This document shows positions 1 to 5,370 of a DNA stretch of 5,370 nt, piece by piece. Below the pieces are notes generated by a model that saw only the letters and a program-made list of their open reading frames with translations, did not search any database and was not told the DNA's origin. The first letter of the stretch is position 1, and each line of letters starts with the position of its first letter. The stretch is from positions 1 through 5,370 of the forward strand of contig CAMPIC010000246.1 in NCBI GenBank assembly GCA_946886185.1, in the 5' to 3' direction. Made by a program: the position numbers and the translations under genes. Source of the DNA: an uncultured bacterium. GTDB lineage: Bacteria > Eisenbacteria > RBG-16-71-46 > CAIMUX01.

Positions 1-203
1 GTGTTGTCCTGCATCTTCTTCGGTTCGGCTGCCGTCAGGACCGCAATCTGCGTCGGGGTCGTCGATCCCGCTTCATTACGCACATGGCCGCAAGCGCGAT
101 CTGTGCCGGCTGCGGAGTCGACCGGAGTCGCTGCGAGCATTTCGCCCGCAGCGACCTTCCGCAAGTGCGTGGGCAAATCAGCGAGCGGCCGCGAGCGCCG
201 CAT
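1..203 (-). CDS. Possible partial ORF running off the left edge, unrecognised
   Basis: A minus-strand frame opens with ATG at 203-201 and stays open to the window edge (67 codons). It overlaps the last 26 bases of tpx in another frame. My hand count of G/C by codon position is about 67%, 57% and 73% for positions 1, 2 and 3, the order expected of a real gene in GC-rich DNA. Against it: there is no good ribosome binding site (only a distant GGAA), a strong stem-loop lies inside it at 127-155, and in GC-rich DNA a stretch this short is often open by chance. The product begins MRRSRPLADLPTHLRK and continues with an Ala/Thr/Pro-rich stretch; I recognise no domain or motif. It could be a translationally coupled gene behind tpx, or simply non-coding sequence. 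A start further inside, such as the ATG after the GE codons near residue 22, is equally possible. Confidence 0.28.
   Translation of the reverse strand, partial: MRRSRPLADLPTHLRKVAAGEMLAATPVDSAAGTDRACGHVRNEAGSTTPTQIAVLTAAEPKKMQDN
127..155 (-). terminator. Stem-loop just downstream of tpx, possible terminator without U-tract
   Basis: A perfect 9-bp inverted repeat (gtcgctgcg at 127-135, cgcagcgac at 147-155) lies 22 bases past the tpx stop codon. In the minus-strand RNA the stem can lengthen by four inner pairs (G-U, G-C, C-G, G-U), leaving an AAA loop. On the plus strand the two wobble positions become A-C mismatches, so the structure favours a minus-strand transcript, the one that reads tpx. 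No run of T follows, so it is not a textbook Rho-independent terminator. It may be a U-less terminator or an mRNA 3'-end stabiliser. Confidence 0.42.
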
Positions 204-678
204 CGTAGTCAGGTTCCGTTCCGATTTCGGGCACATACTCAACATGCTTCACCTTGTCATCCGGGCCCACGACGAACACCGCGCGGCAGAGAAGGCGGTC
301 GAATCCTCCGCCGGAGATCAGACAGCCGTAGTTCTTTCCGAACGAAGCTTCCCGATGGTCGCTGGCAGCCTTGATGTTGCTTGCCTCGGCGGCTCCACAC
401 CACTGCTTCATCGCGAACGGGGAGTCCATGCTGATCGCGACGACCACGGTGTCGGGAAGCTTGGAGGCTTCCTGATTGAACCGGCGCATTTCCATGTCGC
501 AAACCCCGGTGTAGAGAGACGGCACCGCGCAGTAAATGCGCGTCTTTCCGGCGTCGGTGCTCAAGGTGTAATCGCTCAGGTCAAGACCCTGCACCTTGAA
601 GTCAGGAGCCTTCTGACCGACCGAAACTGCCTCTCCGACCAGGTTAACCGGGTTTCCCTTCAGCGTGACTGTGGGCAT
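178..678 (-). CDS. tpx: Thiol peroxidase Tpx (atypical 2-Cys peroxiredoxin)
   Basis: The 166-residue product matches the E. coli Tpx family (168 residues there) along its whole length. Members reduce hydrogen peroxide and alkyl hydroperoxides using thioredoxin as electron donor. The family's N-terminal GNPV element is at residues 8-11. The peroxidatic motif PSLYTGVC puts the attacking cysteine at C60 with T57 beside it. The signature SMDSPFAMKQWC (83-94) puts the resolving cysteine at C94, and R132 matches the conserved catalytic arginine; E. coli Tpx has C61, C95 and R133. The C-terminal EIGTEPDYDAAL is also typical. I chose the ATG at 678 because AAGGAGG lies five bases upstream and the length fits; an in-frame ATG at 762 would add 28 residues unlike the family. 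Oddities are Y56 where PSxDT is usual, S86 where the signature normally has Leu, and three extra cysteines (C50, C119, C131). There is no signal peptide, so it should be cytoplasmic. Function is inferred from family membership and is very secure. Confidence 0.96.
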   Translation of the reverse strand: MPTVTLKGNPVNLVGEAVSVGQKAPDFKVQGLDLSDYTLSTDAGKTRIYCAVPSLYTGVCDMEMRRFNQEASKLPDTVVVAISMDSPFAMKQWCGAAEASNIKAASDHREASFGKNYGCLISGGGFDRLLCRAVFVVGPDDKVKHVEYVPEIGTEPDYDAALAAAR

Positions 679-683
679 TCCTA

Positions 684-690
684 CCTCCTT
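684..690 (-). promoter_or_regulatory. Ribosome binding site of tpx
   Basis: On the minus strand AAGGAGG, a full match to the anti-Shine-Dalgarno core, stands five bases before the ATG at 678. It decides the start in favour of this ATG over the upstream in-frame ATG at 762 and suggests efficient translation. Confidence 0.85.
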
Positions 691-722
691 GGTACGGGTC
701 CAAATTCCGTGCCTGACGACGT

Positions 723-755
723 CCGCCCTTTCGCACCGGATCCGCGAAAGGGCGG
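723..755 (-). terminator. Perfect 12-bp inverted repeat between the M16 gene and tpx
   Basis: The arms ccgccctttcgc (723-734) and gcgaaagggcgg (744-755) are exact reverse complements around a 9-base spacer, accggatcc. The element lies 92 bases past the stop of the M16 gene and 44 bases upstream of the tpx start codon. No T-run follows on either strand, so a classical Rho-independent terminator is not shown. It could end or stabilise the 3' end of the protease transcript, act as a structured leader of tpx, or serve as a DNA operator. The inverted repeat is certain; its role is inference. Confidence 0.4.
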
Positions 756-847
756 TGTCCATGTTTCTCTCTTCGACGTGTGTCCTACAGGATCGCCGTT
801 CGGGGAACATCGGTCCAGCCATACCAGCGATCGGCGCGTTAGCCGTA

Positions 848-3586
848 TCAGGGTGTGACCGACTCTCCCGTCTGGCTCTCCGCGATCGCGTTTCCTTCTC
901 GATCGAGATGATGGATCGGACCGAGATCGAGATCTCGAATCGACGCCTCGATCTTCGCGAGGTCGCCCACCACCACGATCTTCGCCTGCTCCGGCAGGAA
1001 GAACTCCTGTCCCGCGGCATTCGCCTCCGCGAGCGTGACCGATTCGACTTTGGCCGGTCTCTCGACGAGCTCATCCAACGGCAGGCCAAGACCCACGTAC
1101 GTGGCGAAAGCGTTGGCCAGGCCCCCGATCGTCTCGAACGCGGTCGGATATCCCTGGATGATGGAGTCCTTGGAATAGCGAAGCTCGTCCTCCGTGAGCG
1201 GGCGCTTGCCGTGGATGCCATCGAGCTCTTTGAGCAACTCCACCAGGGCCGGAGCCGTCACCTCGGTCTGCACACGGCCGCCCATCGAGAACATTCCAGC
1301 TTCGCGATTGTCGGCGAAGCTGGAGCGGACGCCGTAGCTGTATCCCTTGTCTTCCCGGAGATTGAGATTGATCCGGCTGACGAACATTCCACCGAGCGCG
1401 CGATTGGCGACATCCAGCCGCGTCCAGTCCTCGCTTCCACGACCCGGGGCGGCGTGCACGATCGAGATGGTCGATTGCGAGTCCCCCGGTTTGTCGATCA
1501 GATAGATCGCGCGGCCGGCGTTGGACTCTCCCGAGGAGAACGACACCGGCGCGAGGGCGGCGCCTTTCCAGGTGCCGAGATGCCGCTGCGCCAGTCGGGT
1601 CGCTTCCTCGGGACGGATGTCGCCGACCATGATCAGGGTTGCGTGCTGCGGCGTGTAACGGTCCGCGATGAACTTCTTCACGTCCTGATCGGAAATTGAC
1701 GACAGGCTTTCCTTGGTCGGAGACGACCGATACGGATGTCCCTCGCCGAACACCACCTTGCGCGTGGCCTTGCCGACCACGGCCCAGGAATTCTCGCCTT
1801 CACGTTCGACGTCGATGATCCTGCGATCCACCACGCGCTCGAGCTGGTCGGGCGCGACGCTCGGGCGAAGGAGCGCGTCCGCGAGGAGCGCCATCGACGG
1901 ATCGAGGTTCTTGGCGAGCGCGGTGAGCGACAACGTCGTGTAGTCCAGGCTAGTCCACACGCCCAGCTGGGCTCCGAGCTCATCAAGACGGTCGGTGAAC
2001 GCGGCCGCGTCGAGATTGCCCGCCCCTTCCGTCAGCATCGCGGCGGCCAGATCCGCGAGCCCGGACTGCGAAAGAGGATCGGCGCTCTTGCCGGCGCCGA
2101 TCACCAACCGCACTTCCACGAGCGGGAGCTCGTTCTGCTCCAAGGTCATGAGCTGCAGGCCGTTCTCGAGCGTGCTTTCTTCGACCTGCGGAATCTGGAA
2201 GGCGGGAGCCGGTCCACCCGCGGGGAGCACGGTTCGATCCAGCTCCGCCGCGGCCATCGCTTCCAGAGTTCCGAGCGGATGAACCTCGAAGACGAAGCGA
2301 TCCGGACCGATCCACTTCGCGAACGTCTCACGCACCGAAGCGACCGTCGCTCCTTGGAACCGCGCCATGTCCTGCGCGAGATAGTCCGGCGTTCCCACGT
2401 AGTGGTTGTAGCGATTGAGCAGATCCGCCTTTCCTCCCCAGGAGCCGACCTGCTGGATGCCGCGGAGGAAGCTCGCTTCCTCGGCCGTTTGCGCGCGCTC
2501 GAGCTCATCGGCGCTCGGACCGGACTTCGCGAACCGGTCCAGCTCTTCCTGCACGATTCGCTCCACCTCGGCCTGATCGGACTCGTCACGCAAGGTCACG
2601 CTTACCGAGAACTCGGAAACGATCTCCTGATCGTCCTGACTGACGCTCACTTCCTGCGCCAGAGCCGTTTCCTGGATGAGTCGCTTGTACAGCCGGCTCG
2701 ACTTGCCCTGCCCGAGAATGCCTGCCGCCAGGGACATCTCAGCGGTTCCGCCTTCATAGGCGGGCGGAGTGAACCAGCACCAGGCGATCCGGCGCAGTTG
2801 GACGCGATCCTCCATGCGAACCCGCTTCTCCCCCTCGATCTCGGGAATCCAGCGCTGGGTCTCGACGACGGGAGGACCGGGGGGAATCTCACCGAAATAC
2901 TGCTCGATCCAGGCCTTGGCCTGCGCGGGATCGAAGTCTCCGGCGATCGAGAGGGTGGCGTTGTTCGGCACGTAGTAGGTGCGGAAGAAGTCCTGCACAT
3001 CCTCCATGCTGGCCGCTTCCAAATCCTCATGCTCGCCGATCACGCTGTGGTCGTAGGGATGCCCTTTCGGATACATCTCCCGGTTCATGTTCATCCAGAG
3101 GACCGAGTAAGGAGAGCCTTCGCTCTGCCGCCGCTCGTTTCGCACCACGTCGCGCTGATTGTCGAGCTTCTCCTGCGTCATCGCGGGGAGGAGCCAGCCC
3201 ATCCGGTCCGCCTCGAGGAGGATCGCGCGCTCGAGATGGTTGCTCGGAACGATCTCCCAGTAGTTGGTGCGATCGGTGTTGGTGGAACCGTTCGAGCTTC
3301 CACCGACTTCCAGCAGCGGGCCGAAGAACTCGCCGTCTTGATGCTCCGACCCCTGAAACATCATGTGTTCGAAAAGATGGGCGAACCCGCTCCTTCCGGG
3401 ACGCTCGTTCTTGGAGCCGACGTGATACCAGACGTCGACCGCGACGATCGGAGTGGAGTGATCCTCGTGAAGGATCACTTCGAGTCCGTTCGCGAGCGTG
3501 TACTTTTCGTGTTCGATCCGGAGAGTCTCGGCGTAAGCCGTTCCGGCCATGAGCAACATCATCGCCAGCGTGAATAAAGAGCGCAT
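848..3586 (-). CDS. Exported M16 family zinc metalloprotease (insulinase/pitrilysin-like)
   Basis: This 912-residue protein is a two-domain M16 peptidase, expected to cut peptides or small unfolded proteins in the periplasm. Residues 1-19 form a Sec signal peptide: Arg at position 2, a Leu/Met/Ala core, and a cleavage-like AYA before E20. The N-terminal half (about 25-440) has the inverted zinc motif HLFEH (H70, E73, H74) and the third ligand E151 in RNERR, 77 residues after H74, so it should be catalytic. The C-terminal half (about 466-880) repeats the fold: GHPY recurs at 175 and 616, and a GD turn at 216 and 655. At the motif position it has DLAAA, so zinc binding is lost, but it keeps the conserved LRE-x-x-G-x-x-Y element (R744, Y751) that M16 C-terminal domains use in substrate binding. 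The start is ATG at 3586 with GAGG nine bases upstream, and the signal peptide agrees with it. It reads toward tpx across a 169-base gap. The natural substrate cannot be read from sequence. Confidence 0.95.
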   Translation of the reverse strand: MRSLFTLAMMLLMAGTAYAETLRIEHEKYTLANGLEVILHEDHSTPIVAVDVWYHVGSKNERPGRSGFAHLFEHMMFQGSEHQDGEFFGPLLEVGGSSNGSTNTDRTNYWEIVPSNHLERAILLEADRMGWLLPAMTQEKLDNQRDVVRNERRQSEGSPYSVLWMNMNREMYPKGHPYDHSVIGEHEDLEAASMEDVQDFFRTYYVPNNATLSIAGDFDPAQAKAWIEQYFGEIPPGPPVVETQRWIPEIEGEKRVRMEDRVQLRRIAWCWFTPPAYEGGTAEMSLAAGILGQGKSSRLYKRLIQETALAQEVSVSQDDQEIVSEFSVSVTLRDESDQAEVERIVQEELDRFAKSGPSADELERAQTAEEASFLRGIQQVGSWGGKADLLNRYNHYVGTPDYLAQDMARFQGATVASVRETFAKWIGPDRFVFEVHPLGTLEAMAAAELDRTVLPAGGPAPAFQIPQVEESTLENGLQLMTLEQNELPLVEVRLVIGAGKSADPLSQSGLADLAAAMLTEGAGNLDAAAFTDRLDELGAQLGVWTSLDYTTLSLTALAKNLDPSMALLADALLRPSVAPDQLERVVDRRIIDVEREGENSWAVVGKATRKVVFGEGHPYRSSPTKESLSSISDQDVKKFIADRYTPQHATLIMVGDIRPEEATRLAQRHLGTWKGAALAPVSFSSGESNAGRAIYLIDKPGDSQSTISIVHAAPGRGSEDWTRLDVANRALGGMFVSRINLNLREDKGYSYGVRSSFADNREAGMFSMGGRVQTEVTAPALVELLKELDGIHGKRPLTEDELRYSKDSIIQGYPTAFETIGGLANAFATYVGLGLPLDELVERPAKVESVTLAEANAAGQEFFLPEQAKIVVVGDLAKIEASIRDLDLGPIHHLDREGNAIAESQTGESVTP

Positions 3587-3595
3587 GCCTCTGCA

Positions 3596-3599
3596 CCTC
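3596..3599 (-). promoter_or_regulatory. Ribosome binding site of the M16 protease gene
   Basis: GAGG on the minus strand, nine bases before the ATG at 3586, is the best Shine-Dalgarno match. A second AGAGG lies almost against the start codon and is too close to serve. The site sits inside the palindrome cctcgcgagg (3596-3605). Confidence 0.5.
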
Positions 3600-3753
3600 G
3601 CGAGGGGGTAGGAGATGGGATCGACTGGGTGGACTGCACCGGTTCGACTCCGATCCGGCTCCGGAGCGAAGGAGCCATGGTAGCAGATGATCCCGGCCGG
3701 TGCCCACGCCTCCCTAAGGTGAAGACCGGCAATGCATTGAACGAGCGCCGGGT

Positions 3754-3779
3754 GACTTCGCCGACCCTGGGACTTCGCC
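3754..3779. repeat. Short direct repeat gacttcgcc, two copies
   Basis: The 9-mer gacttcgcc occurs at 3754-3762 and 3771-3779, a period of 17 bases. The related cttcgccag occurs at 3773-3781 and again at 3852-3860. Paired sites in a divergent promoter region could bind a regulator, but repeats this short are also expected by chance. Confidence 0.3.
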
Positions 3780-3799
3780 AGTCAGCTTCCTGAGCAGCC

Positions 3800-3811
3800 A
3801 TCTATATAGAT
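3800..3811. promoter_or_regulatory. AT-rich 12-bp palindrome in the divergent promoter region
   Basis: The sequence atctatatagat is a perfect 12-bp palindrome and a conspicuously AT-rich patch in GC-rich surroundings. It could be an operator half-site pair, or supply a TATA-like -10 element to either gene. No recognisable -35 hexamer sits at 16-18 bases on either strand, and it is 214 bases from the M16 start and 166 from the MATE start. The palindrome is certain; its role is a guess. Confidence 0.3.
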
Positions 3812-3965
3812 CCGGTAGTGTTGGGATTCGCACCGTCCACCGTAAGACCTGCTTCGCCAGGCTCCGGATGCCAGTCGTTGCGAAACAGTGATGACGGAAC
3901 CTCACGTCGGATTGTGCGCGAGCAGGACCAAGCAAGTGAACGAGGACGCGATCGCGTGCTCCAGT

Positions 3966-3969
3966 GGAG
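3966..3969 (+). promoter_or_regulatory. Ribosome binding site of the MATE gene (GTG start)
   Basis: GGAG stands seven bases before the GTG at 3977. Together with the in-frame TGA at 3974-3976, directly before the GTG, it fixes the start: the frame cannot extend further upstream. Confidence 0.7.
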
Positions 3970-3976
3970 ACGGTGA

Positions 3977-5370
3977 GTGGAAGACGAGACCCTGGTACGC
4001 GTGCCGGAAGGGCCGCCGGCTGGCGCCATCCGCGCGGGTCGCCTGGCAGGACGCTCGCTCCCTGCCGCGATCTTGATCCTCGCGCTCCCCGTGTTCCTCG
4101 ATCAGCTCATGACCGCGACGGTGGGATTGGTCGACAAGATCCTGACCGGCTCTCTCCCGGTGGGCGCGACTCCCGCGCTGGACGGCGTCGGCGCGGGATC
4201 GTATGTGGGATGGTTTCTGGGAATCGCCATCAGCTCGGTCGGAATCGGATCGCTTTCGATCATTGCGCGCGCGTTGGGGAGGGGCAACGTCCGCGAAGCG
4301 GAACACGGCCTGGGACAAGCCGTGCTTGCGGCCGCGGGCTGGGGCGTCCTGTTGTTGGTCCTCCTGGTTACCGGTGCTCCGCTGCTCGCTCGAATCACGT
4401 CTCTCTCTCCGGAGGCAACGGAGGCCTGCGTGGGATACGTGCGCGCGATGGCACTGGGGTCTCCGTTCTTCTCCGTGCTGCTCGTCGCCGCGATGTCGAT
4501 GCACGGAGCGGGAGATGCGTTTCGTCCCTTCCTCGTGATGGTGTTCGTGAACGTGATCAACCTGACCACGAGTTGGTTGCTCTCCGGGTCGGTCGTGCAG
4601 ATTTTCGGACTCACGCTGGCATCGCCGGGAACGATGGGAGTGGTCGGCATCGGCCTCGGCACCGCGATCGGCCACACCGCCGGCGCCATCGCGATCCTCG
4701 CCATCCTCGCACGCGGTGTGAAGGATCTGCGGCTTCATCGTTCCGCGCTCCTGCCGGAAAGGGCCATGATGAAGCGGATCTTCCGGGTCGGCATGCCCGC
4801 CCTGATGGATGGAATGGGGATGTGGGCCGGAAACATCGTGGTGCTCGCGATCGTCGGGCGGATCGCGTTGGACGGAGTGTCCGTGACCAACGGAATCGCG
4901 AATGCCGCGGAAACTGCTCGAACGGGGCTGATCGGGGCGCACATCATCGGGGTGCAGTGGGAAGCGCTGTCGTTCCTCCCCGGTTTCGCGATGGGCACGG
5001 CTGCAGCCGCTCTCGTCGGACAGTTCCTCGGCGCCGGCAATCCGCGCATGGCCACCAAGGCGGCGCTCTCCTGCTTCCACATCGCCGCTTTCTTCATGGC
5101 CTCGGCCGGAGTGGTGTTCTTCTTCGCCGGCGAGTTCCTCACTCGCCAGATCAGCCGCGATCCGCTTCATCTCGAGCTCGTGCCGCAGCTCTTGCGCATC
5201 TGCGCCGTCATCCAGGTCAACTTCGGACTGGCCATGGTGCTGCGAGAAGCATTGCGCGGGGCGGGCGACACGCGCTGGGCGATGTCGATCAACTGGTTCA
5301 GCACCTTCGCCCTCCGGGTTCCGTTCGTATACATCGTTGGATACGAGATGGGCCACGGCCTGGTCGGCGT
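3977..5370 (+). CDS. MATE family efflux transporter, C-terminus cut by window edge
   Basis: The first 464 residues of a multidrug and toxic compound extrusion protein are present. These inner-membrane antiporters expel cationic drugs or metabolites using Na+ or H+ gradients. About eleven hydrophobic segments can be read, starting at residues 28-52; the twelfth lies beyond the edge, so perhaps 20-60 residues are missing. The two-fold MATE repeat is plain: LGRGN (100-104) recurs as LGAGN (351-355), and GAGD (177-180) as GAGD (428-431), both exactly 251 residues apart. GQFLGAGN and LRGAGDTR are hallmark MATE motifs. A basic linker (about 246-270) joins the halves. The start is GTG 3977, giving a short hydrophilic N-terminus before the first helix; TGA lies directly upstream in frame and GGAG seven bases before. 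It is divergent from the protease gene, with no neighbouring regulator visible here. Drug or ion specificity cannot be inferred. A DinF- or NorM-type label is possible, but I cannot choose between them. Confidence 0.95.
   Translation, partial: MEDETLVRVPEGPPAGAIRAGRLAGRSLPAAILILALPVFLDQLMTATVGLVDKILTGSLPVGATPALDGVGAGSYVGWFLGIAISSVGIGSLSIIARALGRGNVREAEHGLGQAVLAAAGWGVLLLVLLVTGAPLLARITSLSPEATEACVGYVRAMALGSPFFSVLLVAAMSMHGAGDAFRPFLVMVFVNVINLTTSWLLSGSVVQIFGLTLASPGTMGVVGIGLGTAIGHTAGAIAILAILARGVKDLRLHRSALLPERAMMKRIFRVGMPALMDGMGMWAGNIVVLAIVGRIALDGVSVTNGIANAAETARTGLIGAHIIGVQWEALSFLPGFAMGTAAAALVGQFLGAGNPRMATKAALSCFHIAAFFMASAGVVFFFAGEFLTRQISRDPLHLELVPQLLRICAVIQVNFGLAMVLREALRGAGDTRWAMSINWFSTFALRVPFVYIVGYEMGHGLVG

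Larger units (their letters stand above)
3587..3976. other. Divergent intergenic region between the M16 and MATE genes
   Basis: This 390-base stretch separates two divergent genes and should hold both promoters. Short frames here overlap one another and lack ribosome binding sites or family resemblance, so I call no gene. Visible structure includes a 10-bp palindrome cctcgcgagg (3596-3605) over the M16 ribosome binding site, a 6-bp stem ggctcc/ggagcc (3657-3662 and 3671-3676), a 9-bp direct repeat (3754-3779), and the AT-rich palindrome at 3800-3811. TTGGGA (3821-3826) and TAAGAC (3843-3848), 16 bases apart, form only a poor sigma-70 match toward the MATE gene. No promoter can be named with confidence. 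Confidence 0.6.

Noticed and set aside
113..130. 8-bp direct repeat cggagtcg with a 10-base period
   Set aside because: Two short copies only, partly inside the tpx stem-loop arm; consistent with chance in GC-rich DNA.
1..858. 285-codon plus-strand open frame starting GTG at the left edge
   Set aside because: Most of it is antisense to tpx, and its codon-position composition fits the minus strand better. No family resemblance.
178..1221. Long upstream extension of the tpx reading frame (347 codons)
   Set aside because: The extension runs through the intergenic hairpin and into the M16 gene in another frame and is Arg/Ser-rich. The AAGGAGG site and family length place the start at 678.
1736..3577. 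613-codon plus-strand open frame opposite the M16 gene
   Set aside because: Long antisense frames arise readily opposite GC-rich genes. The translation is rich in Arg, His and Leu with no domain, while the opposite strand encodes a full M16 protease.
3641..3651. ggttcgactcc, an exact match to the tRNA T-loop consensus
   Set aside because: The 5-bp T stem has a mismatch, no matching 5' acceptor strand or D arm is found upstream, and a tRNA of normal size would overlap the M16 start codon. A chance match or at most a tRNA scrap.
3559..4029. Three overlapping minus-strand short frames in the divergent region
   Set aside because: They overlap one another in different frames and into the flanking genes, lack ribosome binding sites, and resemble nothing I recognise.
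3888..4076. 62-codon plus-strand frame before and across the MATE start
   Set aside because: No ribosome binding site, no resemblance to a known family, and it overlaps the well-supported MATE N-terminus in another frame.
3902..5356. 484-codon minus-strand open frame opposite the MATE gene
   Set aside because: The translation is dominated by Arg, Glu, His, Ser and Asp with no recognisable fold. It is the mirror of a clear membrane transporter.

Overview
The window comes from a bacterium with GC-rich DNA and strong G/C preference at third codon positions. The M16 protease carries a Sec-type signal peptide and looks periplasmic, which points to a Gram-negative envelope. The sequence alone does not fix the phylum. 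I see no mobile element, CRISPR array, rRNA or complete tRNA.

Layout from left to right. Positions 1-177 lie downstream of a minus-strand thiol peroxidase gene. They hold a strong stem-loop and a weakly supported minus-strand reading frame that runs off the left edge. Positions 178-678 (minus) encode a Tpx-type atypical 2-Cys peroxiredoxin with an excellent ribosome binding site. Positions 679-847 are a gap containing a perfect 12-bp inverted repeat. Positions 848-3586 (minus) encode a 912-residue exported M16 metalloprotease with one catalytic and one degenerate half. Positions 3587-3976 are a 390-base divergent intergenic region with a 12-bp AT-rich palindrome but no convincing gene. From 3977 to the right edge (plus) runs a MATE-family multidrug/cation antiporter, started by GTG and cut off before its last membrane segment.

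The peroxidase and the protease read in the same direction. The 169-base gap and the hairpin between them suggest they need not be one transcript. The MATE gene is divergent from both. A loose common theme of envelope and stress upkeep (peroxide removal, periplasmic proteolysis, efflux) can be proposed, but nothing in the sequence ties the three into one pathway. Each is an ordinary housekeeping or accessory gene, and I found no convincing undescribed system. The best second-look items are the two U-tract-free stem-loops downstream of the minus-strand stop codons, the left-edge frame overlapping tpx, and the palindrome in the divergent region.
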